Source: Bolinopsis microptera (lineage: Eukaryota > Ctenophora > Tentaculata > Lobata > Bolinopsidae). From it: a stretch of 64,000 nt of DNA. Below are positions 62,801 to 64,000 of this stretch, piece after piece; the first letter of the stretch is position 1; each line of letters begins with the position of its first letter. The notes beneath the pieces are model-generated. The model saw only the letters and a list, made by a program, of their open reading frames with translations, did no database searches and had not been told where the DNA came from. The stretch covers positions 20,970,658-21,034,657 of the forward strand of contig NC_087073.1 in NCBI RefSeq assembly GCF_026151205.1, in the 5' to 3' direction. A program made the position numbers and the translations under genes.

Positions 62801-64000
62801 TTAATTCTGAGGGTTAATCGTAAAAAACTTACTTTAGCAAATCTTTGTAAGTTTGTATGATTAATGATGGTACTTACTTTAGCAACTCTCCGTAAAAAAC
62901 TTACTTTAGCAAATCTTCGTATGATGGTAGCGAGAATTCCATCTGACCACTCGTAAGAGTCCTTGTCGAACTGTCCGTACAACTTCTCCAGAGACACGCA
63001 CTTCGGGTTCAGTGTCATACACTTTATACTGTCATTAAACTGCAGTATTATTAGTTTGTTAGTGACGTGAAAAGAGTACAGTAAATACTGTATTGATAGA
63101 ATGATAAAATGGAATGACTGTTGTGATGGTTAGGTGAAATGAAGTAATTACTACTAATTACTACTAATTAATTAGTAATTAGTAGTCATGACCTACTGTT
63201 GCAAGAAGATTGAGAATGACCCACCTTATTTTTATTATTCTTATTCTTTATTTGATCAGCTATATTGTTAGAAAAACTGCTGAGTCTCCTTCGTGTCATC
63301 CTGTGTTGCGCGAACCTGCTGTTCAGACCCATAGCTTTAGTGAACATGCTAGGATCTAGGATCATACTCGGATCTAACACCGACTTTTTACTTGATCGCA
63401 TGTTTTTGCCCTGACCCTCCCGCATTTGAGATAACTTTGCAGCGTTCCCTTTGTTGGTGCAGTGACAATTGAATGTGTGGAAACATGTCCCTTTGATTGG
63501 TCCTATTCCCTATTTAAGGGTGAGGGTGAGTGGTATGTTAGTGGTACTGGTATGTTAGTGGTATGTTAGTGGTATGTGAGTGGTATGTTAGTGGTATGTT
63601 AGTGGTATGTTAGTGGTATGTTAGTGGTATGTTAGTGGTATGTTAGTGGTATGTTAGTGGTATGTTAGTGGTATGTTAGTGGTATGTTAGTGGTATGTTA
63701 GTGGTATGTTAGTGGTATGTTAGTGGTATGTGAGTGGTATGTTAGTGGTATGTCAGTGGTATGTTAGTAGTATGTGAGTGGTATGTTAGTGGTATGTGAG
63801 GTGTCATAATATACTAATATAGTGAAAAGAAATAAATATTTAAAAGTTGAAAGTTAATATCTTCACGAGCCTATAAAGTACTTTATACTACTAAGTACTA
63901 AAATAATTGTGAGAGATAACTCACGGAGGGGGGAGCGTTCTGGTTGAAGAGAGGCTCAGTGTTGGCAAGTTTCCCCAGAGCATGAGCCAGGATGGTCCGA
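4542..64000 (-). CDS. Dynein heavy chain, axonemal type (partial, 41 exons visible)
   Basis: Motor subunit of a ciliary dynein: a AAA+ ring ATPase that walks on microtubules. Exons, 5' to 3' on the minus strand: 63925->64000, 63225-63434, 62905-63039, 61816-61930, 51373-51452, 51113-51212, 50684-50850, 50199-50382, 49841-49999, 47157-47503, 46396-46575, 33917-34162, 33628-33756, 32240-32412, 27939-28074, 26959-27129, 26562-26747, 25686-25775, 23338-23535, 23025-23159, 22593-22811, 22345-22419, 22150-22185, 21992-22059, 21281-21394, 20821-20929, 20606-20717, 10019-10127, 9703-9862, 9324-9485, 8497-8788, 8009-8367, 7649-7894, 7222-7473, 6835-7101, 6418-6496, 6118-6184, 5733-5897, 5181-5347, 4872-5084, 4542-4749. 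All have GT-AG borders and agreeing phases. Coverage runs from just after the AAA2 P-loop to mid-AAA6. Long introns host other genes. The isoform class is not assignable from this part; the extra insertions are unusual. Domain blocks follow as separate entries. Confidence 0.93.
6118..8367 (-). CDS. Dynein exons 32-37: AAA5 and the start of AAA6
   Basis: 8009-8367 encodes [29 protein letters not shown] and [15 protein letters not shown], the AAA5 signatures. 7649-7894 starts after an internal CAG (the better-phased acceptor) with [14 protein letters not shown] and continues to [17 protein letters not shown]. 7222-7473 encodes [11 protein letters not shown]. 6835-7101 encodes [20 protein letters not shown]. 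6418-6496 ([14 protein letters not shown]) and 6118-6184 are short linker exons. 6118-6184 plus the start of the next exon appear to add about 20 residues compared with ordinary chains. Confidence 0.92.
8497..10127 (-). CDS. Dynein exons 28-31: stalk, microtubule-binding domain, CC2
   Basis: 10019-10127 encodes [20 protein letters not shown] and [11 protein letters not shown], the classical end of CC1. 9703-9862 encodes [16 protein letters not shown] and [20 protein letters not shown], the microtubule-binding domain core. 9324-9485 encodes [20 protein letters not shown], the conserved W...ME.Y..V block. 8497-8788 is the CC2 coiled coil ([18 protein letters not shown]), ending in [12 protein letters not shown] at the start of AAA5. 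No long extra flap is present in the microtubule-binding domain. Confidence 0.94.
10128..10500. other. Dynein intron, 5' flank of GPCR copy 3
   Basis: No gene seen. CTCTCAG at about 10475-10481 looks like a splice acceptor, so GPCR copy 3 may have an untranslated first exon somewhere here, as the other GPCRs appear to. Confidence 0.4.
10501..11589 (+). CDS. Divergent rhodopsin-like GPCR, copy 3 (intact)
   Basis: Single-exon seven-helix receptor of 362 residues. TM1 has [11 protein letters not shown]2 has [12 protein letters not shown], with the conserved Asp. TM3 ends [11 protein letters not shown], where the DRY triad is replaced, with Arg-Thr-Arg nearby. TM5 has [10 protein letters not shown]6 has TNALPFV, a relic of CWxP, and TM7 has [11 protein letters not shown] in place of NPxxY. 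A cytoplasmic tail follows, ending with [14 protein letters not shown]. The last 53 coding bases including the stop are the first unit of a 16-copy minisatellite. Nested in a dynein intron on the opposite strand. Bases from about 10537 to 10932 are almost identical to copy 4, whereas later sequence is much more diverged. Ligand unknown; not closely related to the pair at 1023 and 2920. Confidence 0.85.
   Translation: MPPPDIGLSYQQIIFGTVETVSILVGGVVNLLLLTFHTKQTNKTTTVLLYCLMNGTDLLICFLMIPAVISCWSGSQPLLFKTRLAREIWLFIWEVSGRTSVFLIGLQSVLRTRALLFPFSRRLNIKALASIIFVYMTILCGIQSVHFFYNVYSVFSPNTNRSTMVMQWIQRAMGLESTASISFLVLNNLFGYVAPFLPITISCVISVYCIRKSGSGVRRCGPAGTGRQHHQTATITVILLTLVYIVTNALPFVLELNEMLVSISKILKKTVRFINWNLISSLHFVIVYVTSYNVCILLNSTLNGFVFLIRTATIKHFIVKSFQNIMRTLHLNKDEADMVLSNRSIVVETQVSRTDTMAETLA
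11537..12382 (+). repeat. 53-bp minisatellite, 16 copies, seeded on a stop codon
   Basis: Head-to-tail units of 53 bp beginning TCGTGGAGACACAAGTCTCT and ending GACCTTGGCTTAG. Each unit has an internal inverted repeat (GAGAC, spacer, GTCTC). The first unit is the C-terminal coding end of the GPCR at 10501, and the TAG at the unit junction is its stop codon. Because 53 is not a multiple of three, frame changes from copy to copy. Copies differ by single bases (for example acaag/acagg), so the array is young. Confidence 0.95.
12383..13236. repeat. Spacer with an 8-bp CTCT(C/G)TAA array
   Basis: From about 12763 to 12889 the sequence is an imperfect tandem array of the octamers CTCTCTAA and CTCTGTAA. 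A minor three-copy TGTAGTATG repeat lies at 12605-12632. The rest is AT-rich and contains no recognisable exon. The 3' end of the LINE (its 3' UTR, read on the minus strand) should lie just left of 13237, but no poly-A tail or target duplication could be fixed. Confidence 0.6.
13237..16329 (-). CDS. Non-LTR retrotransposon polyprotein (AP endonuclease + reverse transcriptase)
   Basis: Uninterrupted ORF of 1,030 codons. The N-terminal part is an apurinic-like endonuclease: [24 protein letters not shown] (catalytic Glu), [13 protein letters not shown] (D.N) and [11 protein letters not shown] (SDH). Reverse transcriptase follows: [39 protein letters not shown] (catalytic Asp), [14 protein letters not shown] and YSDD in place of YADD. 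The C-terminal part contains [16 protein letters not shown] and [14 protein letters not shown], a tail found in one-ORF LINEs such as RTE-like elements; the clade is tentative. No separate ORF1 is seen. Met 16329 is the longest start and [13 protein letters not shown] an internal alternative. It lies in a dynein intron in the host's sense direction. The absence of stops suggests a recent insertion. Confidence 0.92.
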   Translation of the reverse strand: MTQASAKTGVTKQTLKQKETVMSSKFSSTSLLSLASLNAKGLSKTEKQEELGTDCFEYSVDILCVQETKVKNHSTRYLRNNYKLIMMEQNQGRHGGLGFIISPRLLPYVTDYQYTSDRVSYLNVVIPSNLSSHPKNIRIVNGYGPTNPKAEGNPALLRKFYRELTHAISVPASHELFVCGDLNSKLGTLSPLDYQYGVTEYMGKFGMGTRNFNGEHLLNFMCLNKLFATNTYFDHPCRHRTTFSMCISAKGRPKGSKLTRPVFAQLDYILCRTRSRFMFQDCRAYGGLATNSDHRLVACKIKLAPYYKIFPTKKISSVVKRYNNSLLTTDLPTKVKYQLSVEQKVNNSQVTSNPNDDLTNLMDVLKTTADEVIGTLPRSRNRNFSSDSTVEALVKERQTLQAALNCNNQVADRTQVRTRINRLQKDIRKHLKNLADTRADDIARTIMSTDDTRQMFEAVRTLADTKPKSTISVHNEEGNFVATDAGKAQVIRDYYEKQFTCEDEPLQAFIGDGRCLDIPITCDEVKKAAQSLKNNKATGPNKVYNEWLKNAGTKFWSKYAEIINSALETNSFPDVIGEAIITPLPKPRKPAGPVTSLRPLCLSNGARKILSMIVLKRIEDKVDAFTGSTQAGYKHGRSCGDLVWAERMLISVVTRKHFQYHKMGIDMSRAFDTIKRQTILDLLVKAGCTDDDLRLVRLLLTNTMLKVRVEGELSAVFESLLESFQGDSLSGKLFTLVLAGALIELRHRLAESPPHIPNPPISKEGMPLESAYSDDCNFMNVEKESLEAILPIAKEVFKEFNLFINTEKTEFTHVFLAPVGETIPGRDDTMLRGNEDWRKSKILGSLLCSESDIAARCIAGNNAFYKFTKIWSQQNISVTRKIAVYEAQIVSIIMYNCRSWCPTAKSLEKLDICHRKHLRSLLNIYWPHGTISNANLYLRCNSVKLSDRVPKARWKLLGHILRSADDSPAALALKFAVTTNCKGRVGAHRKNLFKIIVNDLTRRGLKLNSLNDLNKLKILADDRVAWRNKF
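16330..17661. other. Dynein intron with a degenerate repeat stretch
   Basis: No gene recognised. From about 16850 to 16985 there is a run of loose repeats around CTTGGGGCACA and TTGGGGCA. The lead-in (AGCTAGGC, then CAAAATTGAAATTCCT) recurs at about 55988-56040, marking a dispersed repeat family. The remainder is AT-rich. Confidence 0.5.
17662..18481. mobile_element. Candidate foldback element bounded by 18-bp inverted repeats
   Basis: Positions 17662-17679 (TTATAAACCCCTCCGGGT) and 18464-18481 are perfect inverted copies of each other about 0.8 kb apart. The interior is non-coding and includes a GC-rich self-complementary stretch at about 18256-18290 (CGCGCGCGAAGCGCGCG). Directly beyond, 18512-18550 and 18590-18618 are further strong hairpins (the latter has 13-bp arms, AATTTTTCCCGCG). 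No clear target duplication was found, so the exact limits and class are unsure. Confidence 0.55.
17834..17901. promoter_or_regulatory. Cluster of CACGTG E-boxes
   Basis: Three CACGTG palindromes lie at 17834, 17856 and 17896, each in a TCACGTG context, plus TGACGTG at about 17847, all within 70 bp. CACGTG is the site of bHLH-ZIP factors (Myc/Max, USF, MITF type). The cluster lies 1.3 kb upstream of GPCR copy 4 and inside the foldback element. Regulatory use is inference only. Confidence 0.3.
18482..19197. other. Hairpin tail and 5' flank of GPCR copy 4
   Basis: Contains two perfect or near-perfect hairpins (18512-18550; 18590-18618) and then unremarkable AT-rich sequence. TTCCTAG at about 19175-19181 could be a splice acceptor before the GPCR start codon. 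Confidence 0.5.
19198..20363 (+). pseudogene. GPCR copy 4, frameshifted in TM7 by an 8-bp duplication
   Basis: Paralogue of the receptor at 10501. The frame from 19198 is open through TM1-TM6 and into TM7 (TVYNV), then leaves the family reading and stops at 20184 after 328 codons. The family sequence ([12 protein letters not shown], then the tail with ELSRTETV) continues in another frame to 20363. The break coincides with an imperfect tandem duplication of eight bases (CAATGTAG at 20112-20119, CAATGTGT at 20120-20127) absent from copy 3. The product would lose the end of TM7 and the cytoplasmic tail. The tail region carries a two-copy 39-bp repeat ([12 protein letters not shown]). It could be a young pseudogene, an allele or a sequencing artefact. 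Confidence 0.8.
20364..20605. other. Intron tail between GPCR copy 4 and dynein exon 27
   Basis: No exon. A TCACGTGAC E-box-like palindrome lies at about 20422. The dynein donor (rc gttagt) is at 20600-20605. Confidence 0.4.
20606..20929 (-). CDS. Dynein exons 26-27: first half of the stalk coiled coil
   Basis: 20821-20929 encodes [20 protein letters not shown] and [10 protein letters not shown], the CC1 start (family R...GL.KL......V..M...L..L.P.L). 20606-20717 encodes heptad-rich charged sequence ([17 protein letters not shown]). The phases connect through a 10.5-kb intron to exon 10019-10127. That intron holds two GPCR genes and a LINE. Confidence 0.92.
21181..21256 (-). repeat. Duplicated exon end and donor with an ACCTGGTT microsatellite
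   Basis: Bases 21181-21218 repeat almost exactly 21277-21314, the 3' end of dynein exon 21281-21394 plus its donor (minus-strand sense: exon end TGTCAAG, then gtaaa). Between them run about five copies of ACCTGGTT. The offset of about 96 bp is approximate; the second donor is not expected to keep the normal phase. Confidence 0.8.
21281..23535 (-). CDS. Dynein exons 19-25: AAA4 through to the start of the stalk
   Basis: 23338-23535 starts with the AAA4 P-loop GVGGTGRSS; Arg replaces Lys, as occurs in some axonemal chains. 23025-23159 encodes [17 protein letters not shown]. 22593-22811 encodes [20 protein letters not shown] and [14 protein letters not shown], the SP.G..FR and W...AL..VA blocks. 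22345-22419, 22150-22185 (36 nt) and 21992-22059 are small exons of the following helices. 21281-21394 encodes the family signature [11 protein letters not shown]. The last exon's acceptor lies inside a 35-bp minisatellite, and its donor end is partly duplicated at 21181-21218. Confidence 0.9.
21368..21795 (-). repeat. 35-bp minisatellite carrying a splice acceptor, about 12 copies
   Basis: Tandem 35-bp units (plus-strand start AAGTGACGGTTAGCTTTCAG). The leftmost unit is the real 5' end of dynein exon 21281-21394. In minus-strand sense it reads ...ttaacccag|GTACAAACTGAAAGC.... The acceptor choice at 21394 is confirmed by phase (GA|G TAC with exon 21992-22059). Every unit therefore repeats the polypyrimidine/AG acceptor together with about 25 coding bases. 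One copy has a small insertion (about 21432), and one differs in GTTAGG. Confidence 0.93.
23536..23900. other. Dynein intron between AAA4 P-loop exon and foldback element
   Basis: No gene. AT-rich sequence ending in TACATA (23895-23900), the left target-site copy of the element that follows. Confidence 0.45.
23901..25445. mobile_element. 1.5-kb foldback element with poly-G termini and TACATA duplication
   Basis: The left end is 28 G followed by TGTCATGTCCGTCTATGTCC. The right end is the inverted copy (GCGGACATAGACGGACGTGA, CA, then C13), with one mismatch in the non-homopolymer part. TACATA stands directly outside both ends (23895-23900, 25446-25451) as a candidate 6-bp target duplication. 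Just inside, GTCCTGTCCTTTTTGGATTC occurs as a direct repeat at both ends (about 23956 and 25381). The interior is all repeats: 20-bp GACATTGGCGGACTCGGACG units (24001-24165), about 930 bp of purine-rich GGAGGA/ACTGAGG sequence, TTTTTGTCCGT repeats and 12-bp GTCCGCCTAT(GT) units (about 25270-25390). No transposase is encoded, so it is non-autonomous. Long open frames here are composition artefacts. Confidence 0.75.
25591..25656. repeat. (GGTGT)n microsatellite beside a duplicated dynein donor
   Basis: About 13 perfect GGTGT units. It abuts the second copy (25659-25670) of the exon-end/donor sequence of dynein exon 25686-25775. Confidence 0.9.
25686..28074 (-). CDS. Dynein exons 15-18: AAA3 C-terminal part and start of AAA4
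   Basis: 27939-28074 encodes FPEEVQ and [17 protein letters not shown], equal to the family's PTP.K.HY.FNLRDL. 26959-27129 encodes [20 protein letters not shown] (family W.HE..RVF.DRL). 26562-26747 encodes ARIMFTDF (family LMFGDF) and the helix after it. 25686-25775 encodes [20 protein letters not shown], which leads straight into the AAA4 P-loop. The 3' end and donor of 25686-25775 are duplicated 27 bp downstream (alternative end at 25659). That alternative would add nine in-frame residues just before the P-loop. Confidence 0.92.
25776..26561. other. Dynein intron with a small TIR element
   Basis: No exon. Contains the 199-bp element at 26137-26335. Sequence at 25961-26042 has loosely tRNA-like pairing ends (GGGCAG ... 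CTGCCC) but no usable B box. Confidence 0.45.
26137..26335. mobile_element. 199-bp MITE-like element with about 25-bp inverted ends
   Basis: The left end TACCTTACGAGACATATTTA and the right end (reverse complement TACCTTACAAGACATATTTA) match with about two differences over 25 bp. The interior is AT-rich, with repeated CCCCATATTTTCGT blocks and no ORF. No obvious target duplication, so the superfamily is unassigned. Confidence 0.75.
27130..27446. other. Dynein intron, left part, before the hAT-type MITE
   Basis: No gene. A short repeated stretch (ACTAATGCACAAA, CCTTAGCA) lies at about 27310-27400. Confidence 0.4.
27447..27595. mobile_element. 149-bp hAT-type MITE with perfect TIRs and 8-bp TSD
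   Basis: Terminal inverted repeats begin CAGGGACAAAAGGATTTCGC and are perfect over about 21 bp. The direct repeat TTCCTTAA flanks both ends (27439-27446 and 27596-27603). CAGGG-type ends with an 8-bp duplication are the hallmark of hAT transposons. The interior is CpG-containing and non-coding (TTTCGCGAT, ATCGCGG). The perfect ends imply a recent insertion. Confidence 0.9.
27596..27938. other. Dynein intron, right of the MITE, with a 15-bp array
   Basis: About five copies of a 15-bp unit (GGTTACGGATTTACT and variants such as GGTAACGGATTTACT) lie at 27715-27800. Nothing else is recognised. Confidence 0.5.
28093..32149 (-). repeat. 4-kb poly-G minisatellite (units about 50-70 bp) filling one dynein intron
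   Basis: Roughly 70 head-to-tail units. Each has a constant part of about 40 bp (AACAAGGTGAATACGG and CTGAATACCTGTCCATAGCT) and a variable G run of about 9-25, often interrupted as G(n)CGGGGG. It starts 18 bp from the acceptor of dynein exon 27939-28074 and ends 90 bp from the donor of exon 32240-32412, so the intron is essentially only array. The plus strand is G-rich; the dynein pre-mRNA would be C-rich. On the minus strand each unit contains CAG|GTATTCAG, resembling donor and acceptor consensus. The Pro-rich or Gly-rich open frames in it are not genes. Confidence 0.95.
32240..34162 (-). CDS. Dynein exons 12-14: AAA3 body with an insertion
   Basis: 33917-34162 begins with about 50 residues that have no clear family counterpart ([18 protein letters not shown]) and then gives [16 protein letters not shown] and GPPVGKT, matching the SAQT...GPP.GK block before Walker B. 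33628-33756 encodes [20 protein letters not shown], the AAA3 Walker B with its acidic pair, then [10 protein letters not shown]. 32240-32412 encodes [20 protein letters not shown] and [13 protein letters not shown], the sensor I/II region. Its donor (gtccaat) opens into the intron that is almost wholly the poly-G minisatellite. Confidence 0.92.
32413..33627. other. Dynein intron
   Basis: 1.2 kb between exons 32240-32412 and 33628-33756. No exon, repeat array or element was recognised. Confidence 0.4.
34163..35177. other. Dynein intron before the retroelement fragment
   Basis: AT-rich, no gene. A direct repeat of about 32 bp (CATAGACTGCGAGTAGTATT) occurs at about 34552 and 34587. Confidence 0.45.
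35178..35707 (-). pseudogene. Retroelement fragment (C-terminal Cys/His and nuclease-like region)
   Basis: The open frame reads, from about 35707, [20 protein letters not shown], then [35 protein letters not shown] and [10 protein letters not shown]...YFDVRITYP. This order (GAS.WL.VLP, C.C...F...HAL.C..GG....RH..IRD, LDI...GFW, FDVR) is a recurrent signature of retroelement-derived proteins abundant in cnidarian and other invertebrate genomes. The LDI/FDVR part may be a PD-(D/E)xK-like endonuclease. The element name is not certain. No reverse transcriptase motifs flank it, so it is a truncated relic. It sits on the dynein sense strand. Confidence 0.7.
35708..37707. other. Dynein intron, 5' flank of choline transporter copy A
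   Basis: No exon recognised on either strand. Short open frames (for example 37145-37393) have no family features. The promoter of the transporter gene should lie toward the right end. Confidence 0.4.
37708..44419 (+). CDS. High-affinity choline transporter-like (SLC5A7 family), copy A, one-base frameshift
   Basis: Sodium-coupled solute symporter at the plasma membrane; SLC5A7 (CHT1) takes up choline for acetylcholine synthesis. Twelve exons: 37708-37808, 37935-38083, 38907-39106, 39210-39334, 39491-39696, 39819-39972, 40140-40265, 40476-40593, 40973-41077, 43653-43845, 43995-44106, 44304-44419. Matches to CHT1 include [80 protein letters not shown] and [20 protein letters not shown]. Exon 4 has one extra T at about 39228 compared with copy B, which shifts frame and gives an early stop. 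Without that base all exons sum to 568 codons. The last intron before SDLVF contains a 2.2-kb array of the acceptor. AATAAA at about 44539. Either a very young pseudogene or a base error. Confidence 0.88.
41078..41430. other. Start of choline transporter intron 9 with duplicated donors
   Basis: The exon-9 end CTGCAG|gtaa at 41072-41081 is repeated at 41097-41106 (CTGCAGGTAAATGCATATT) and 41131-41140 (CTGCAGGTAAATGTATATT). The first one gives the correct phase with exon 10. The remainder has no feature. Confidence 0.6.
41431..43652 (+). repeat. 30-bp minisatellite carrying a splice acceptor, about 74 copies
   Basis: Exact 30-bp units starting AGTGACTTGTAACAACACCG and ending TGTACCCCTC. The unit junction reads CCCCTCAG|TGACTTG, identical to the functional acceptor and first seven bases of exon 10 (43653: TGACTTGGTG). 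Homologous intron 9 of copy B has no array, so the array arose in copy A after duplication. Variation is mainly AGTGAC/AGTAAC and CACCG/CACCA. Because 30 is a multiple of three, all frames without a stop stay open and give artefactual 751-aa (plus) and 669-aa (minus) frames. Confidence 0.96.
44420..46395. other. Dynein intron, 3' flank of choline transporter copy A
   Basis: No exon. Contains a 24-base poly-C run at 45768-45791, a GTCGACGTTTCGG motif at 45279-45291 and a possible relic of the 131-152 hairpin repeat (CCTAACTCTCCTC) at 45387-45399. The 158-codon minus frame at 45555-46031 spans the poly-C run and has no protein features. Confidence 0.45.
46396..49999 (-). CDS. Dynein exons 9-11: entry to AAA3 and its P-loop
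   Basis: 49841-49999 encodes a helical stretch ending [17 protein letters not shown], matching the family's hydrophobic helix before AAA3. 47157-47503 encodes [19 protein letters not shown], the FDY...W..W block before AAA3. 46396-46575 encodes [20 protein letters not shown] followed by the AAA3 Walker A, GHAGIGKS (GxxGxGKS kept, but unlike the common GxTGTGKT form). The donor of 47157 opens straight into an 8-bp ACCTGGTT array. The 12.2-kb intron after the P-loop exon houses a choline transporter gene on the other strand. Confidence 0.9.
46576..47048. other. Dynein intron
   Basis: AT-rich, no gene recognised. Runs into the ACCTGGTT array. Confidence 0.4.
47055..47152 (-). repeat. ACCTGGTT octamer array at a dynein donor
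   Basis: About 12 octamers. In minus-strand sense the unit reads CCAG|GTAA, a near-ideal donor consensus. The array starts a few bases after the real donor of exon 47157-47503 (GGAG|gtatggtaaccag). The same octamer array occurs beside exon 21281-21394. Confidence 0.9.
47504..49840. other. Dynein intron
   Basis: 2.3 kb between exons whose phases fit directly. No gene, array or element recognised. A short GC-rich stretch (CCGTCCGTCCGCGGCCG) lies at about 49106-49122. Confidence 0.4.
50199..51452 (-). CDS. Dynein exons 5-8: AAA2 core
   Basis: Four exons. 51373-51452 carries the end of the Ser/Pro-rich insertion ([16 protein letters not shown]). 51113-51212 encodes [20 protein letters not shown] and [10 protein letters not shown], the AAA2 Walker-B-like block. 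50684-50850 encodes [20 protein letters not shown] and CGMVYMDP, the highly conserved SPAT(I/V)SR sensor block. 50199-50382 encodes the helical linker toward AAA3. The phases 1/2, 1/2, 0 and 1 match across the junctions. These blocks make the dynein identification secure. Confidence 0.93.
51453..52147. other. Dynein intron left of the 23-bp array
   Basis: No gene or element recognised. Confidence 0.4.
52150..54235. repeat. 23-bp minisatellite with a 1,011-bp higher-order duplication
   Basis: About 90 units of 23 bp (CTTGGGAACCACTCCAACCA + TCA), with variants such as CCCTCA, GAATC and TTGTG. A stretch from about 52240 to 53103 recurs nearly unchanged 1,011 bp further on (to about 54114), including the same rare variants, so a whole block was duplicated recently or mis-assembled. 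The open frames ([20 protein letters not shown]) are array artefacts. Confidence 0.95.
54236..57002. other. Dynein intron, 5' flank of choline transporter copy B
   Basis: No exon. Small duplications: CACTGCCACCCCTCCACGC twice at 55607-55647, and a stretch of about 50 bp with TCAAGTTGAAACATTATAAT twice at about 56563 and 56614. The 55988-56040 stretch is a second copy of the dispersed repeat near 16850. Confidence 0.45.
57003..61528 (+). CDS. High-affinity choline transporter-like (SLC5A7 family), copy B, intact
   Basis: Sodium/choline symporter of 570 residues (human CHT1 is 580). Exons: 57003-57130, 57803-57951, 58148-58347, 58489-58612, 58768-58967, 59205-59358, 59567-59692, 59809-59926, 60181-60285, 60835-61030, 61200-61308, 61425-61528; they sum to 1,713 nt with all phases agreeing. 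Motifs in order: [19 protein letters not shown] (TM1), [134 protein letters not shown] and [20 protein letters not shown]. An acidic and basic tail follows. The gene lies antisense in a 10.4-kb dynein intron and shares its exon-intron layout with copy A. It probably supports cholinergic uptake; the substrate is inferred from family only. Confidence 0.92.
57131..57802. other. Choline transporter copy B intron 1, repeat-rich
   Basis: Contains AGATTTAAAGGAAAA and ATCGCGATTTGT(C/T)GCG direct repeats (57610-57770). The GATTTGTCGCGGAGAA motif resembles the interior of the hAT-type MITE at 27447-27595. Likely a decayed relative, with no clean ends. Confidence 0.4.
60352..60707 (+). mobile_element. 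tRNA-derived SINE in intron 9 of choline transporter copy B
   Basis: The head has an RNA polymerase III A box (TAGCGTAGTTGG at about 60359) and B box (GAGTTCGAAACCC at about 60400), with a TTTGTAA loop reminiscent of a UGU anticodon. The anticodon stem pairs poorly, so it is not a working tRNA. A unique body of about 280 bp follows, and the tail ends GTGAGATAAAAAAAATAG. This head-body-A-rich-tail order is that of tRNA SINEs. It lies in the sense direction of the transporter gene. Target duplication not established. Confidence 0.75.
61529..61815. other. 3' flank of choline transporter copy B
   Basis: AT-rich, no exon before dynein exon 61816-61930. No clear AATAAA was identified. Confidence 0.35.
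61816..61930 (-). CDS. Dynein exon 4: Ser/Thr-rich insertion within AAA2
   Basis: A 115-nt exon with CAG acceptor and gtaatt donor. It encodes a low-complexity Ser/Arg/Lys segment ([18 protein letters not shown]). It enters in phase 0 and leaves one base that joins the two leading bases of exon 51373-51452, so it fits the gene exactly even though that exon is 10.4 kb away. Together the two exons insert about 65 residues between EWSDGIL and the conserved [12 protein letters not shown] of AAA2. The segment is probably a surface loop; whether it is phosphorylated is only a guess from composition. Confidence 0.75.
61931..62832. other. Dynein intron
   Basis: AT-rich and without recognisable genes. 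The right end holds the third copy of the GCTAAA|gtaagt donor repeat of exon 62905-63039. Confidence 0.4.
62833..64000 (-). CDS. Dynein exons 1-3: start of AAA2 with a basic insertion
   Basis: The edge exon (63925 to beyond 64000) encodes [11 protein letters not shown], which in the family follows the AAA2 P-loop; the P-loop itself is just outside. Exon 63225-63434 encodes about 70 basic and Ser-rich residues ([24 protein letters not shown]) with no counterpart I recognise in ordinary heavy chains. Exon 62905-63039 returns to conserved sequence with [15 protein letters not shown] and EWSDGIL, the typical NPK...YG.FD motif of AAA2. Its 3' end has three tandem copies of GCTAAA|gtaagt, so the donor could be at 62905, 62878 or 62833. 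All three keep frame, adding 0, 9 or 24 residues. Confidence 0.85.
63531..63800. repeat. TGGTATGTTAG 11-bp array in a dynein intron
   Basis: About 24 tandem copies of an 11-bp unit (AGTGGTATGTT), with variants TATGTGAG and TATGTCAG, filling most of the intron between exons 63225-63434 and 63925 onward. No splice site is included in the unit on the host strand. Confidence 0.93.
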
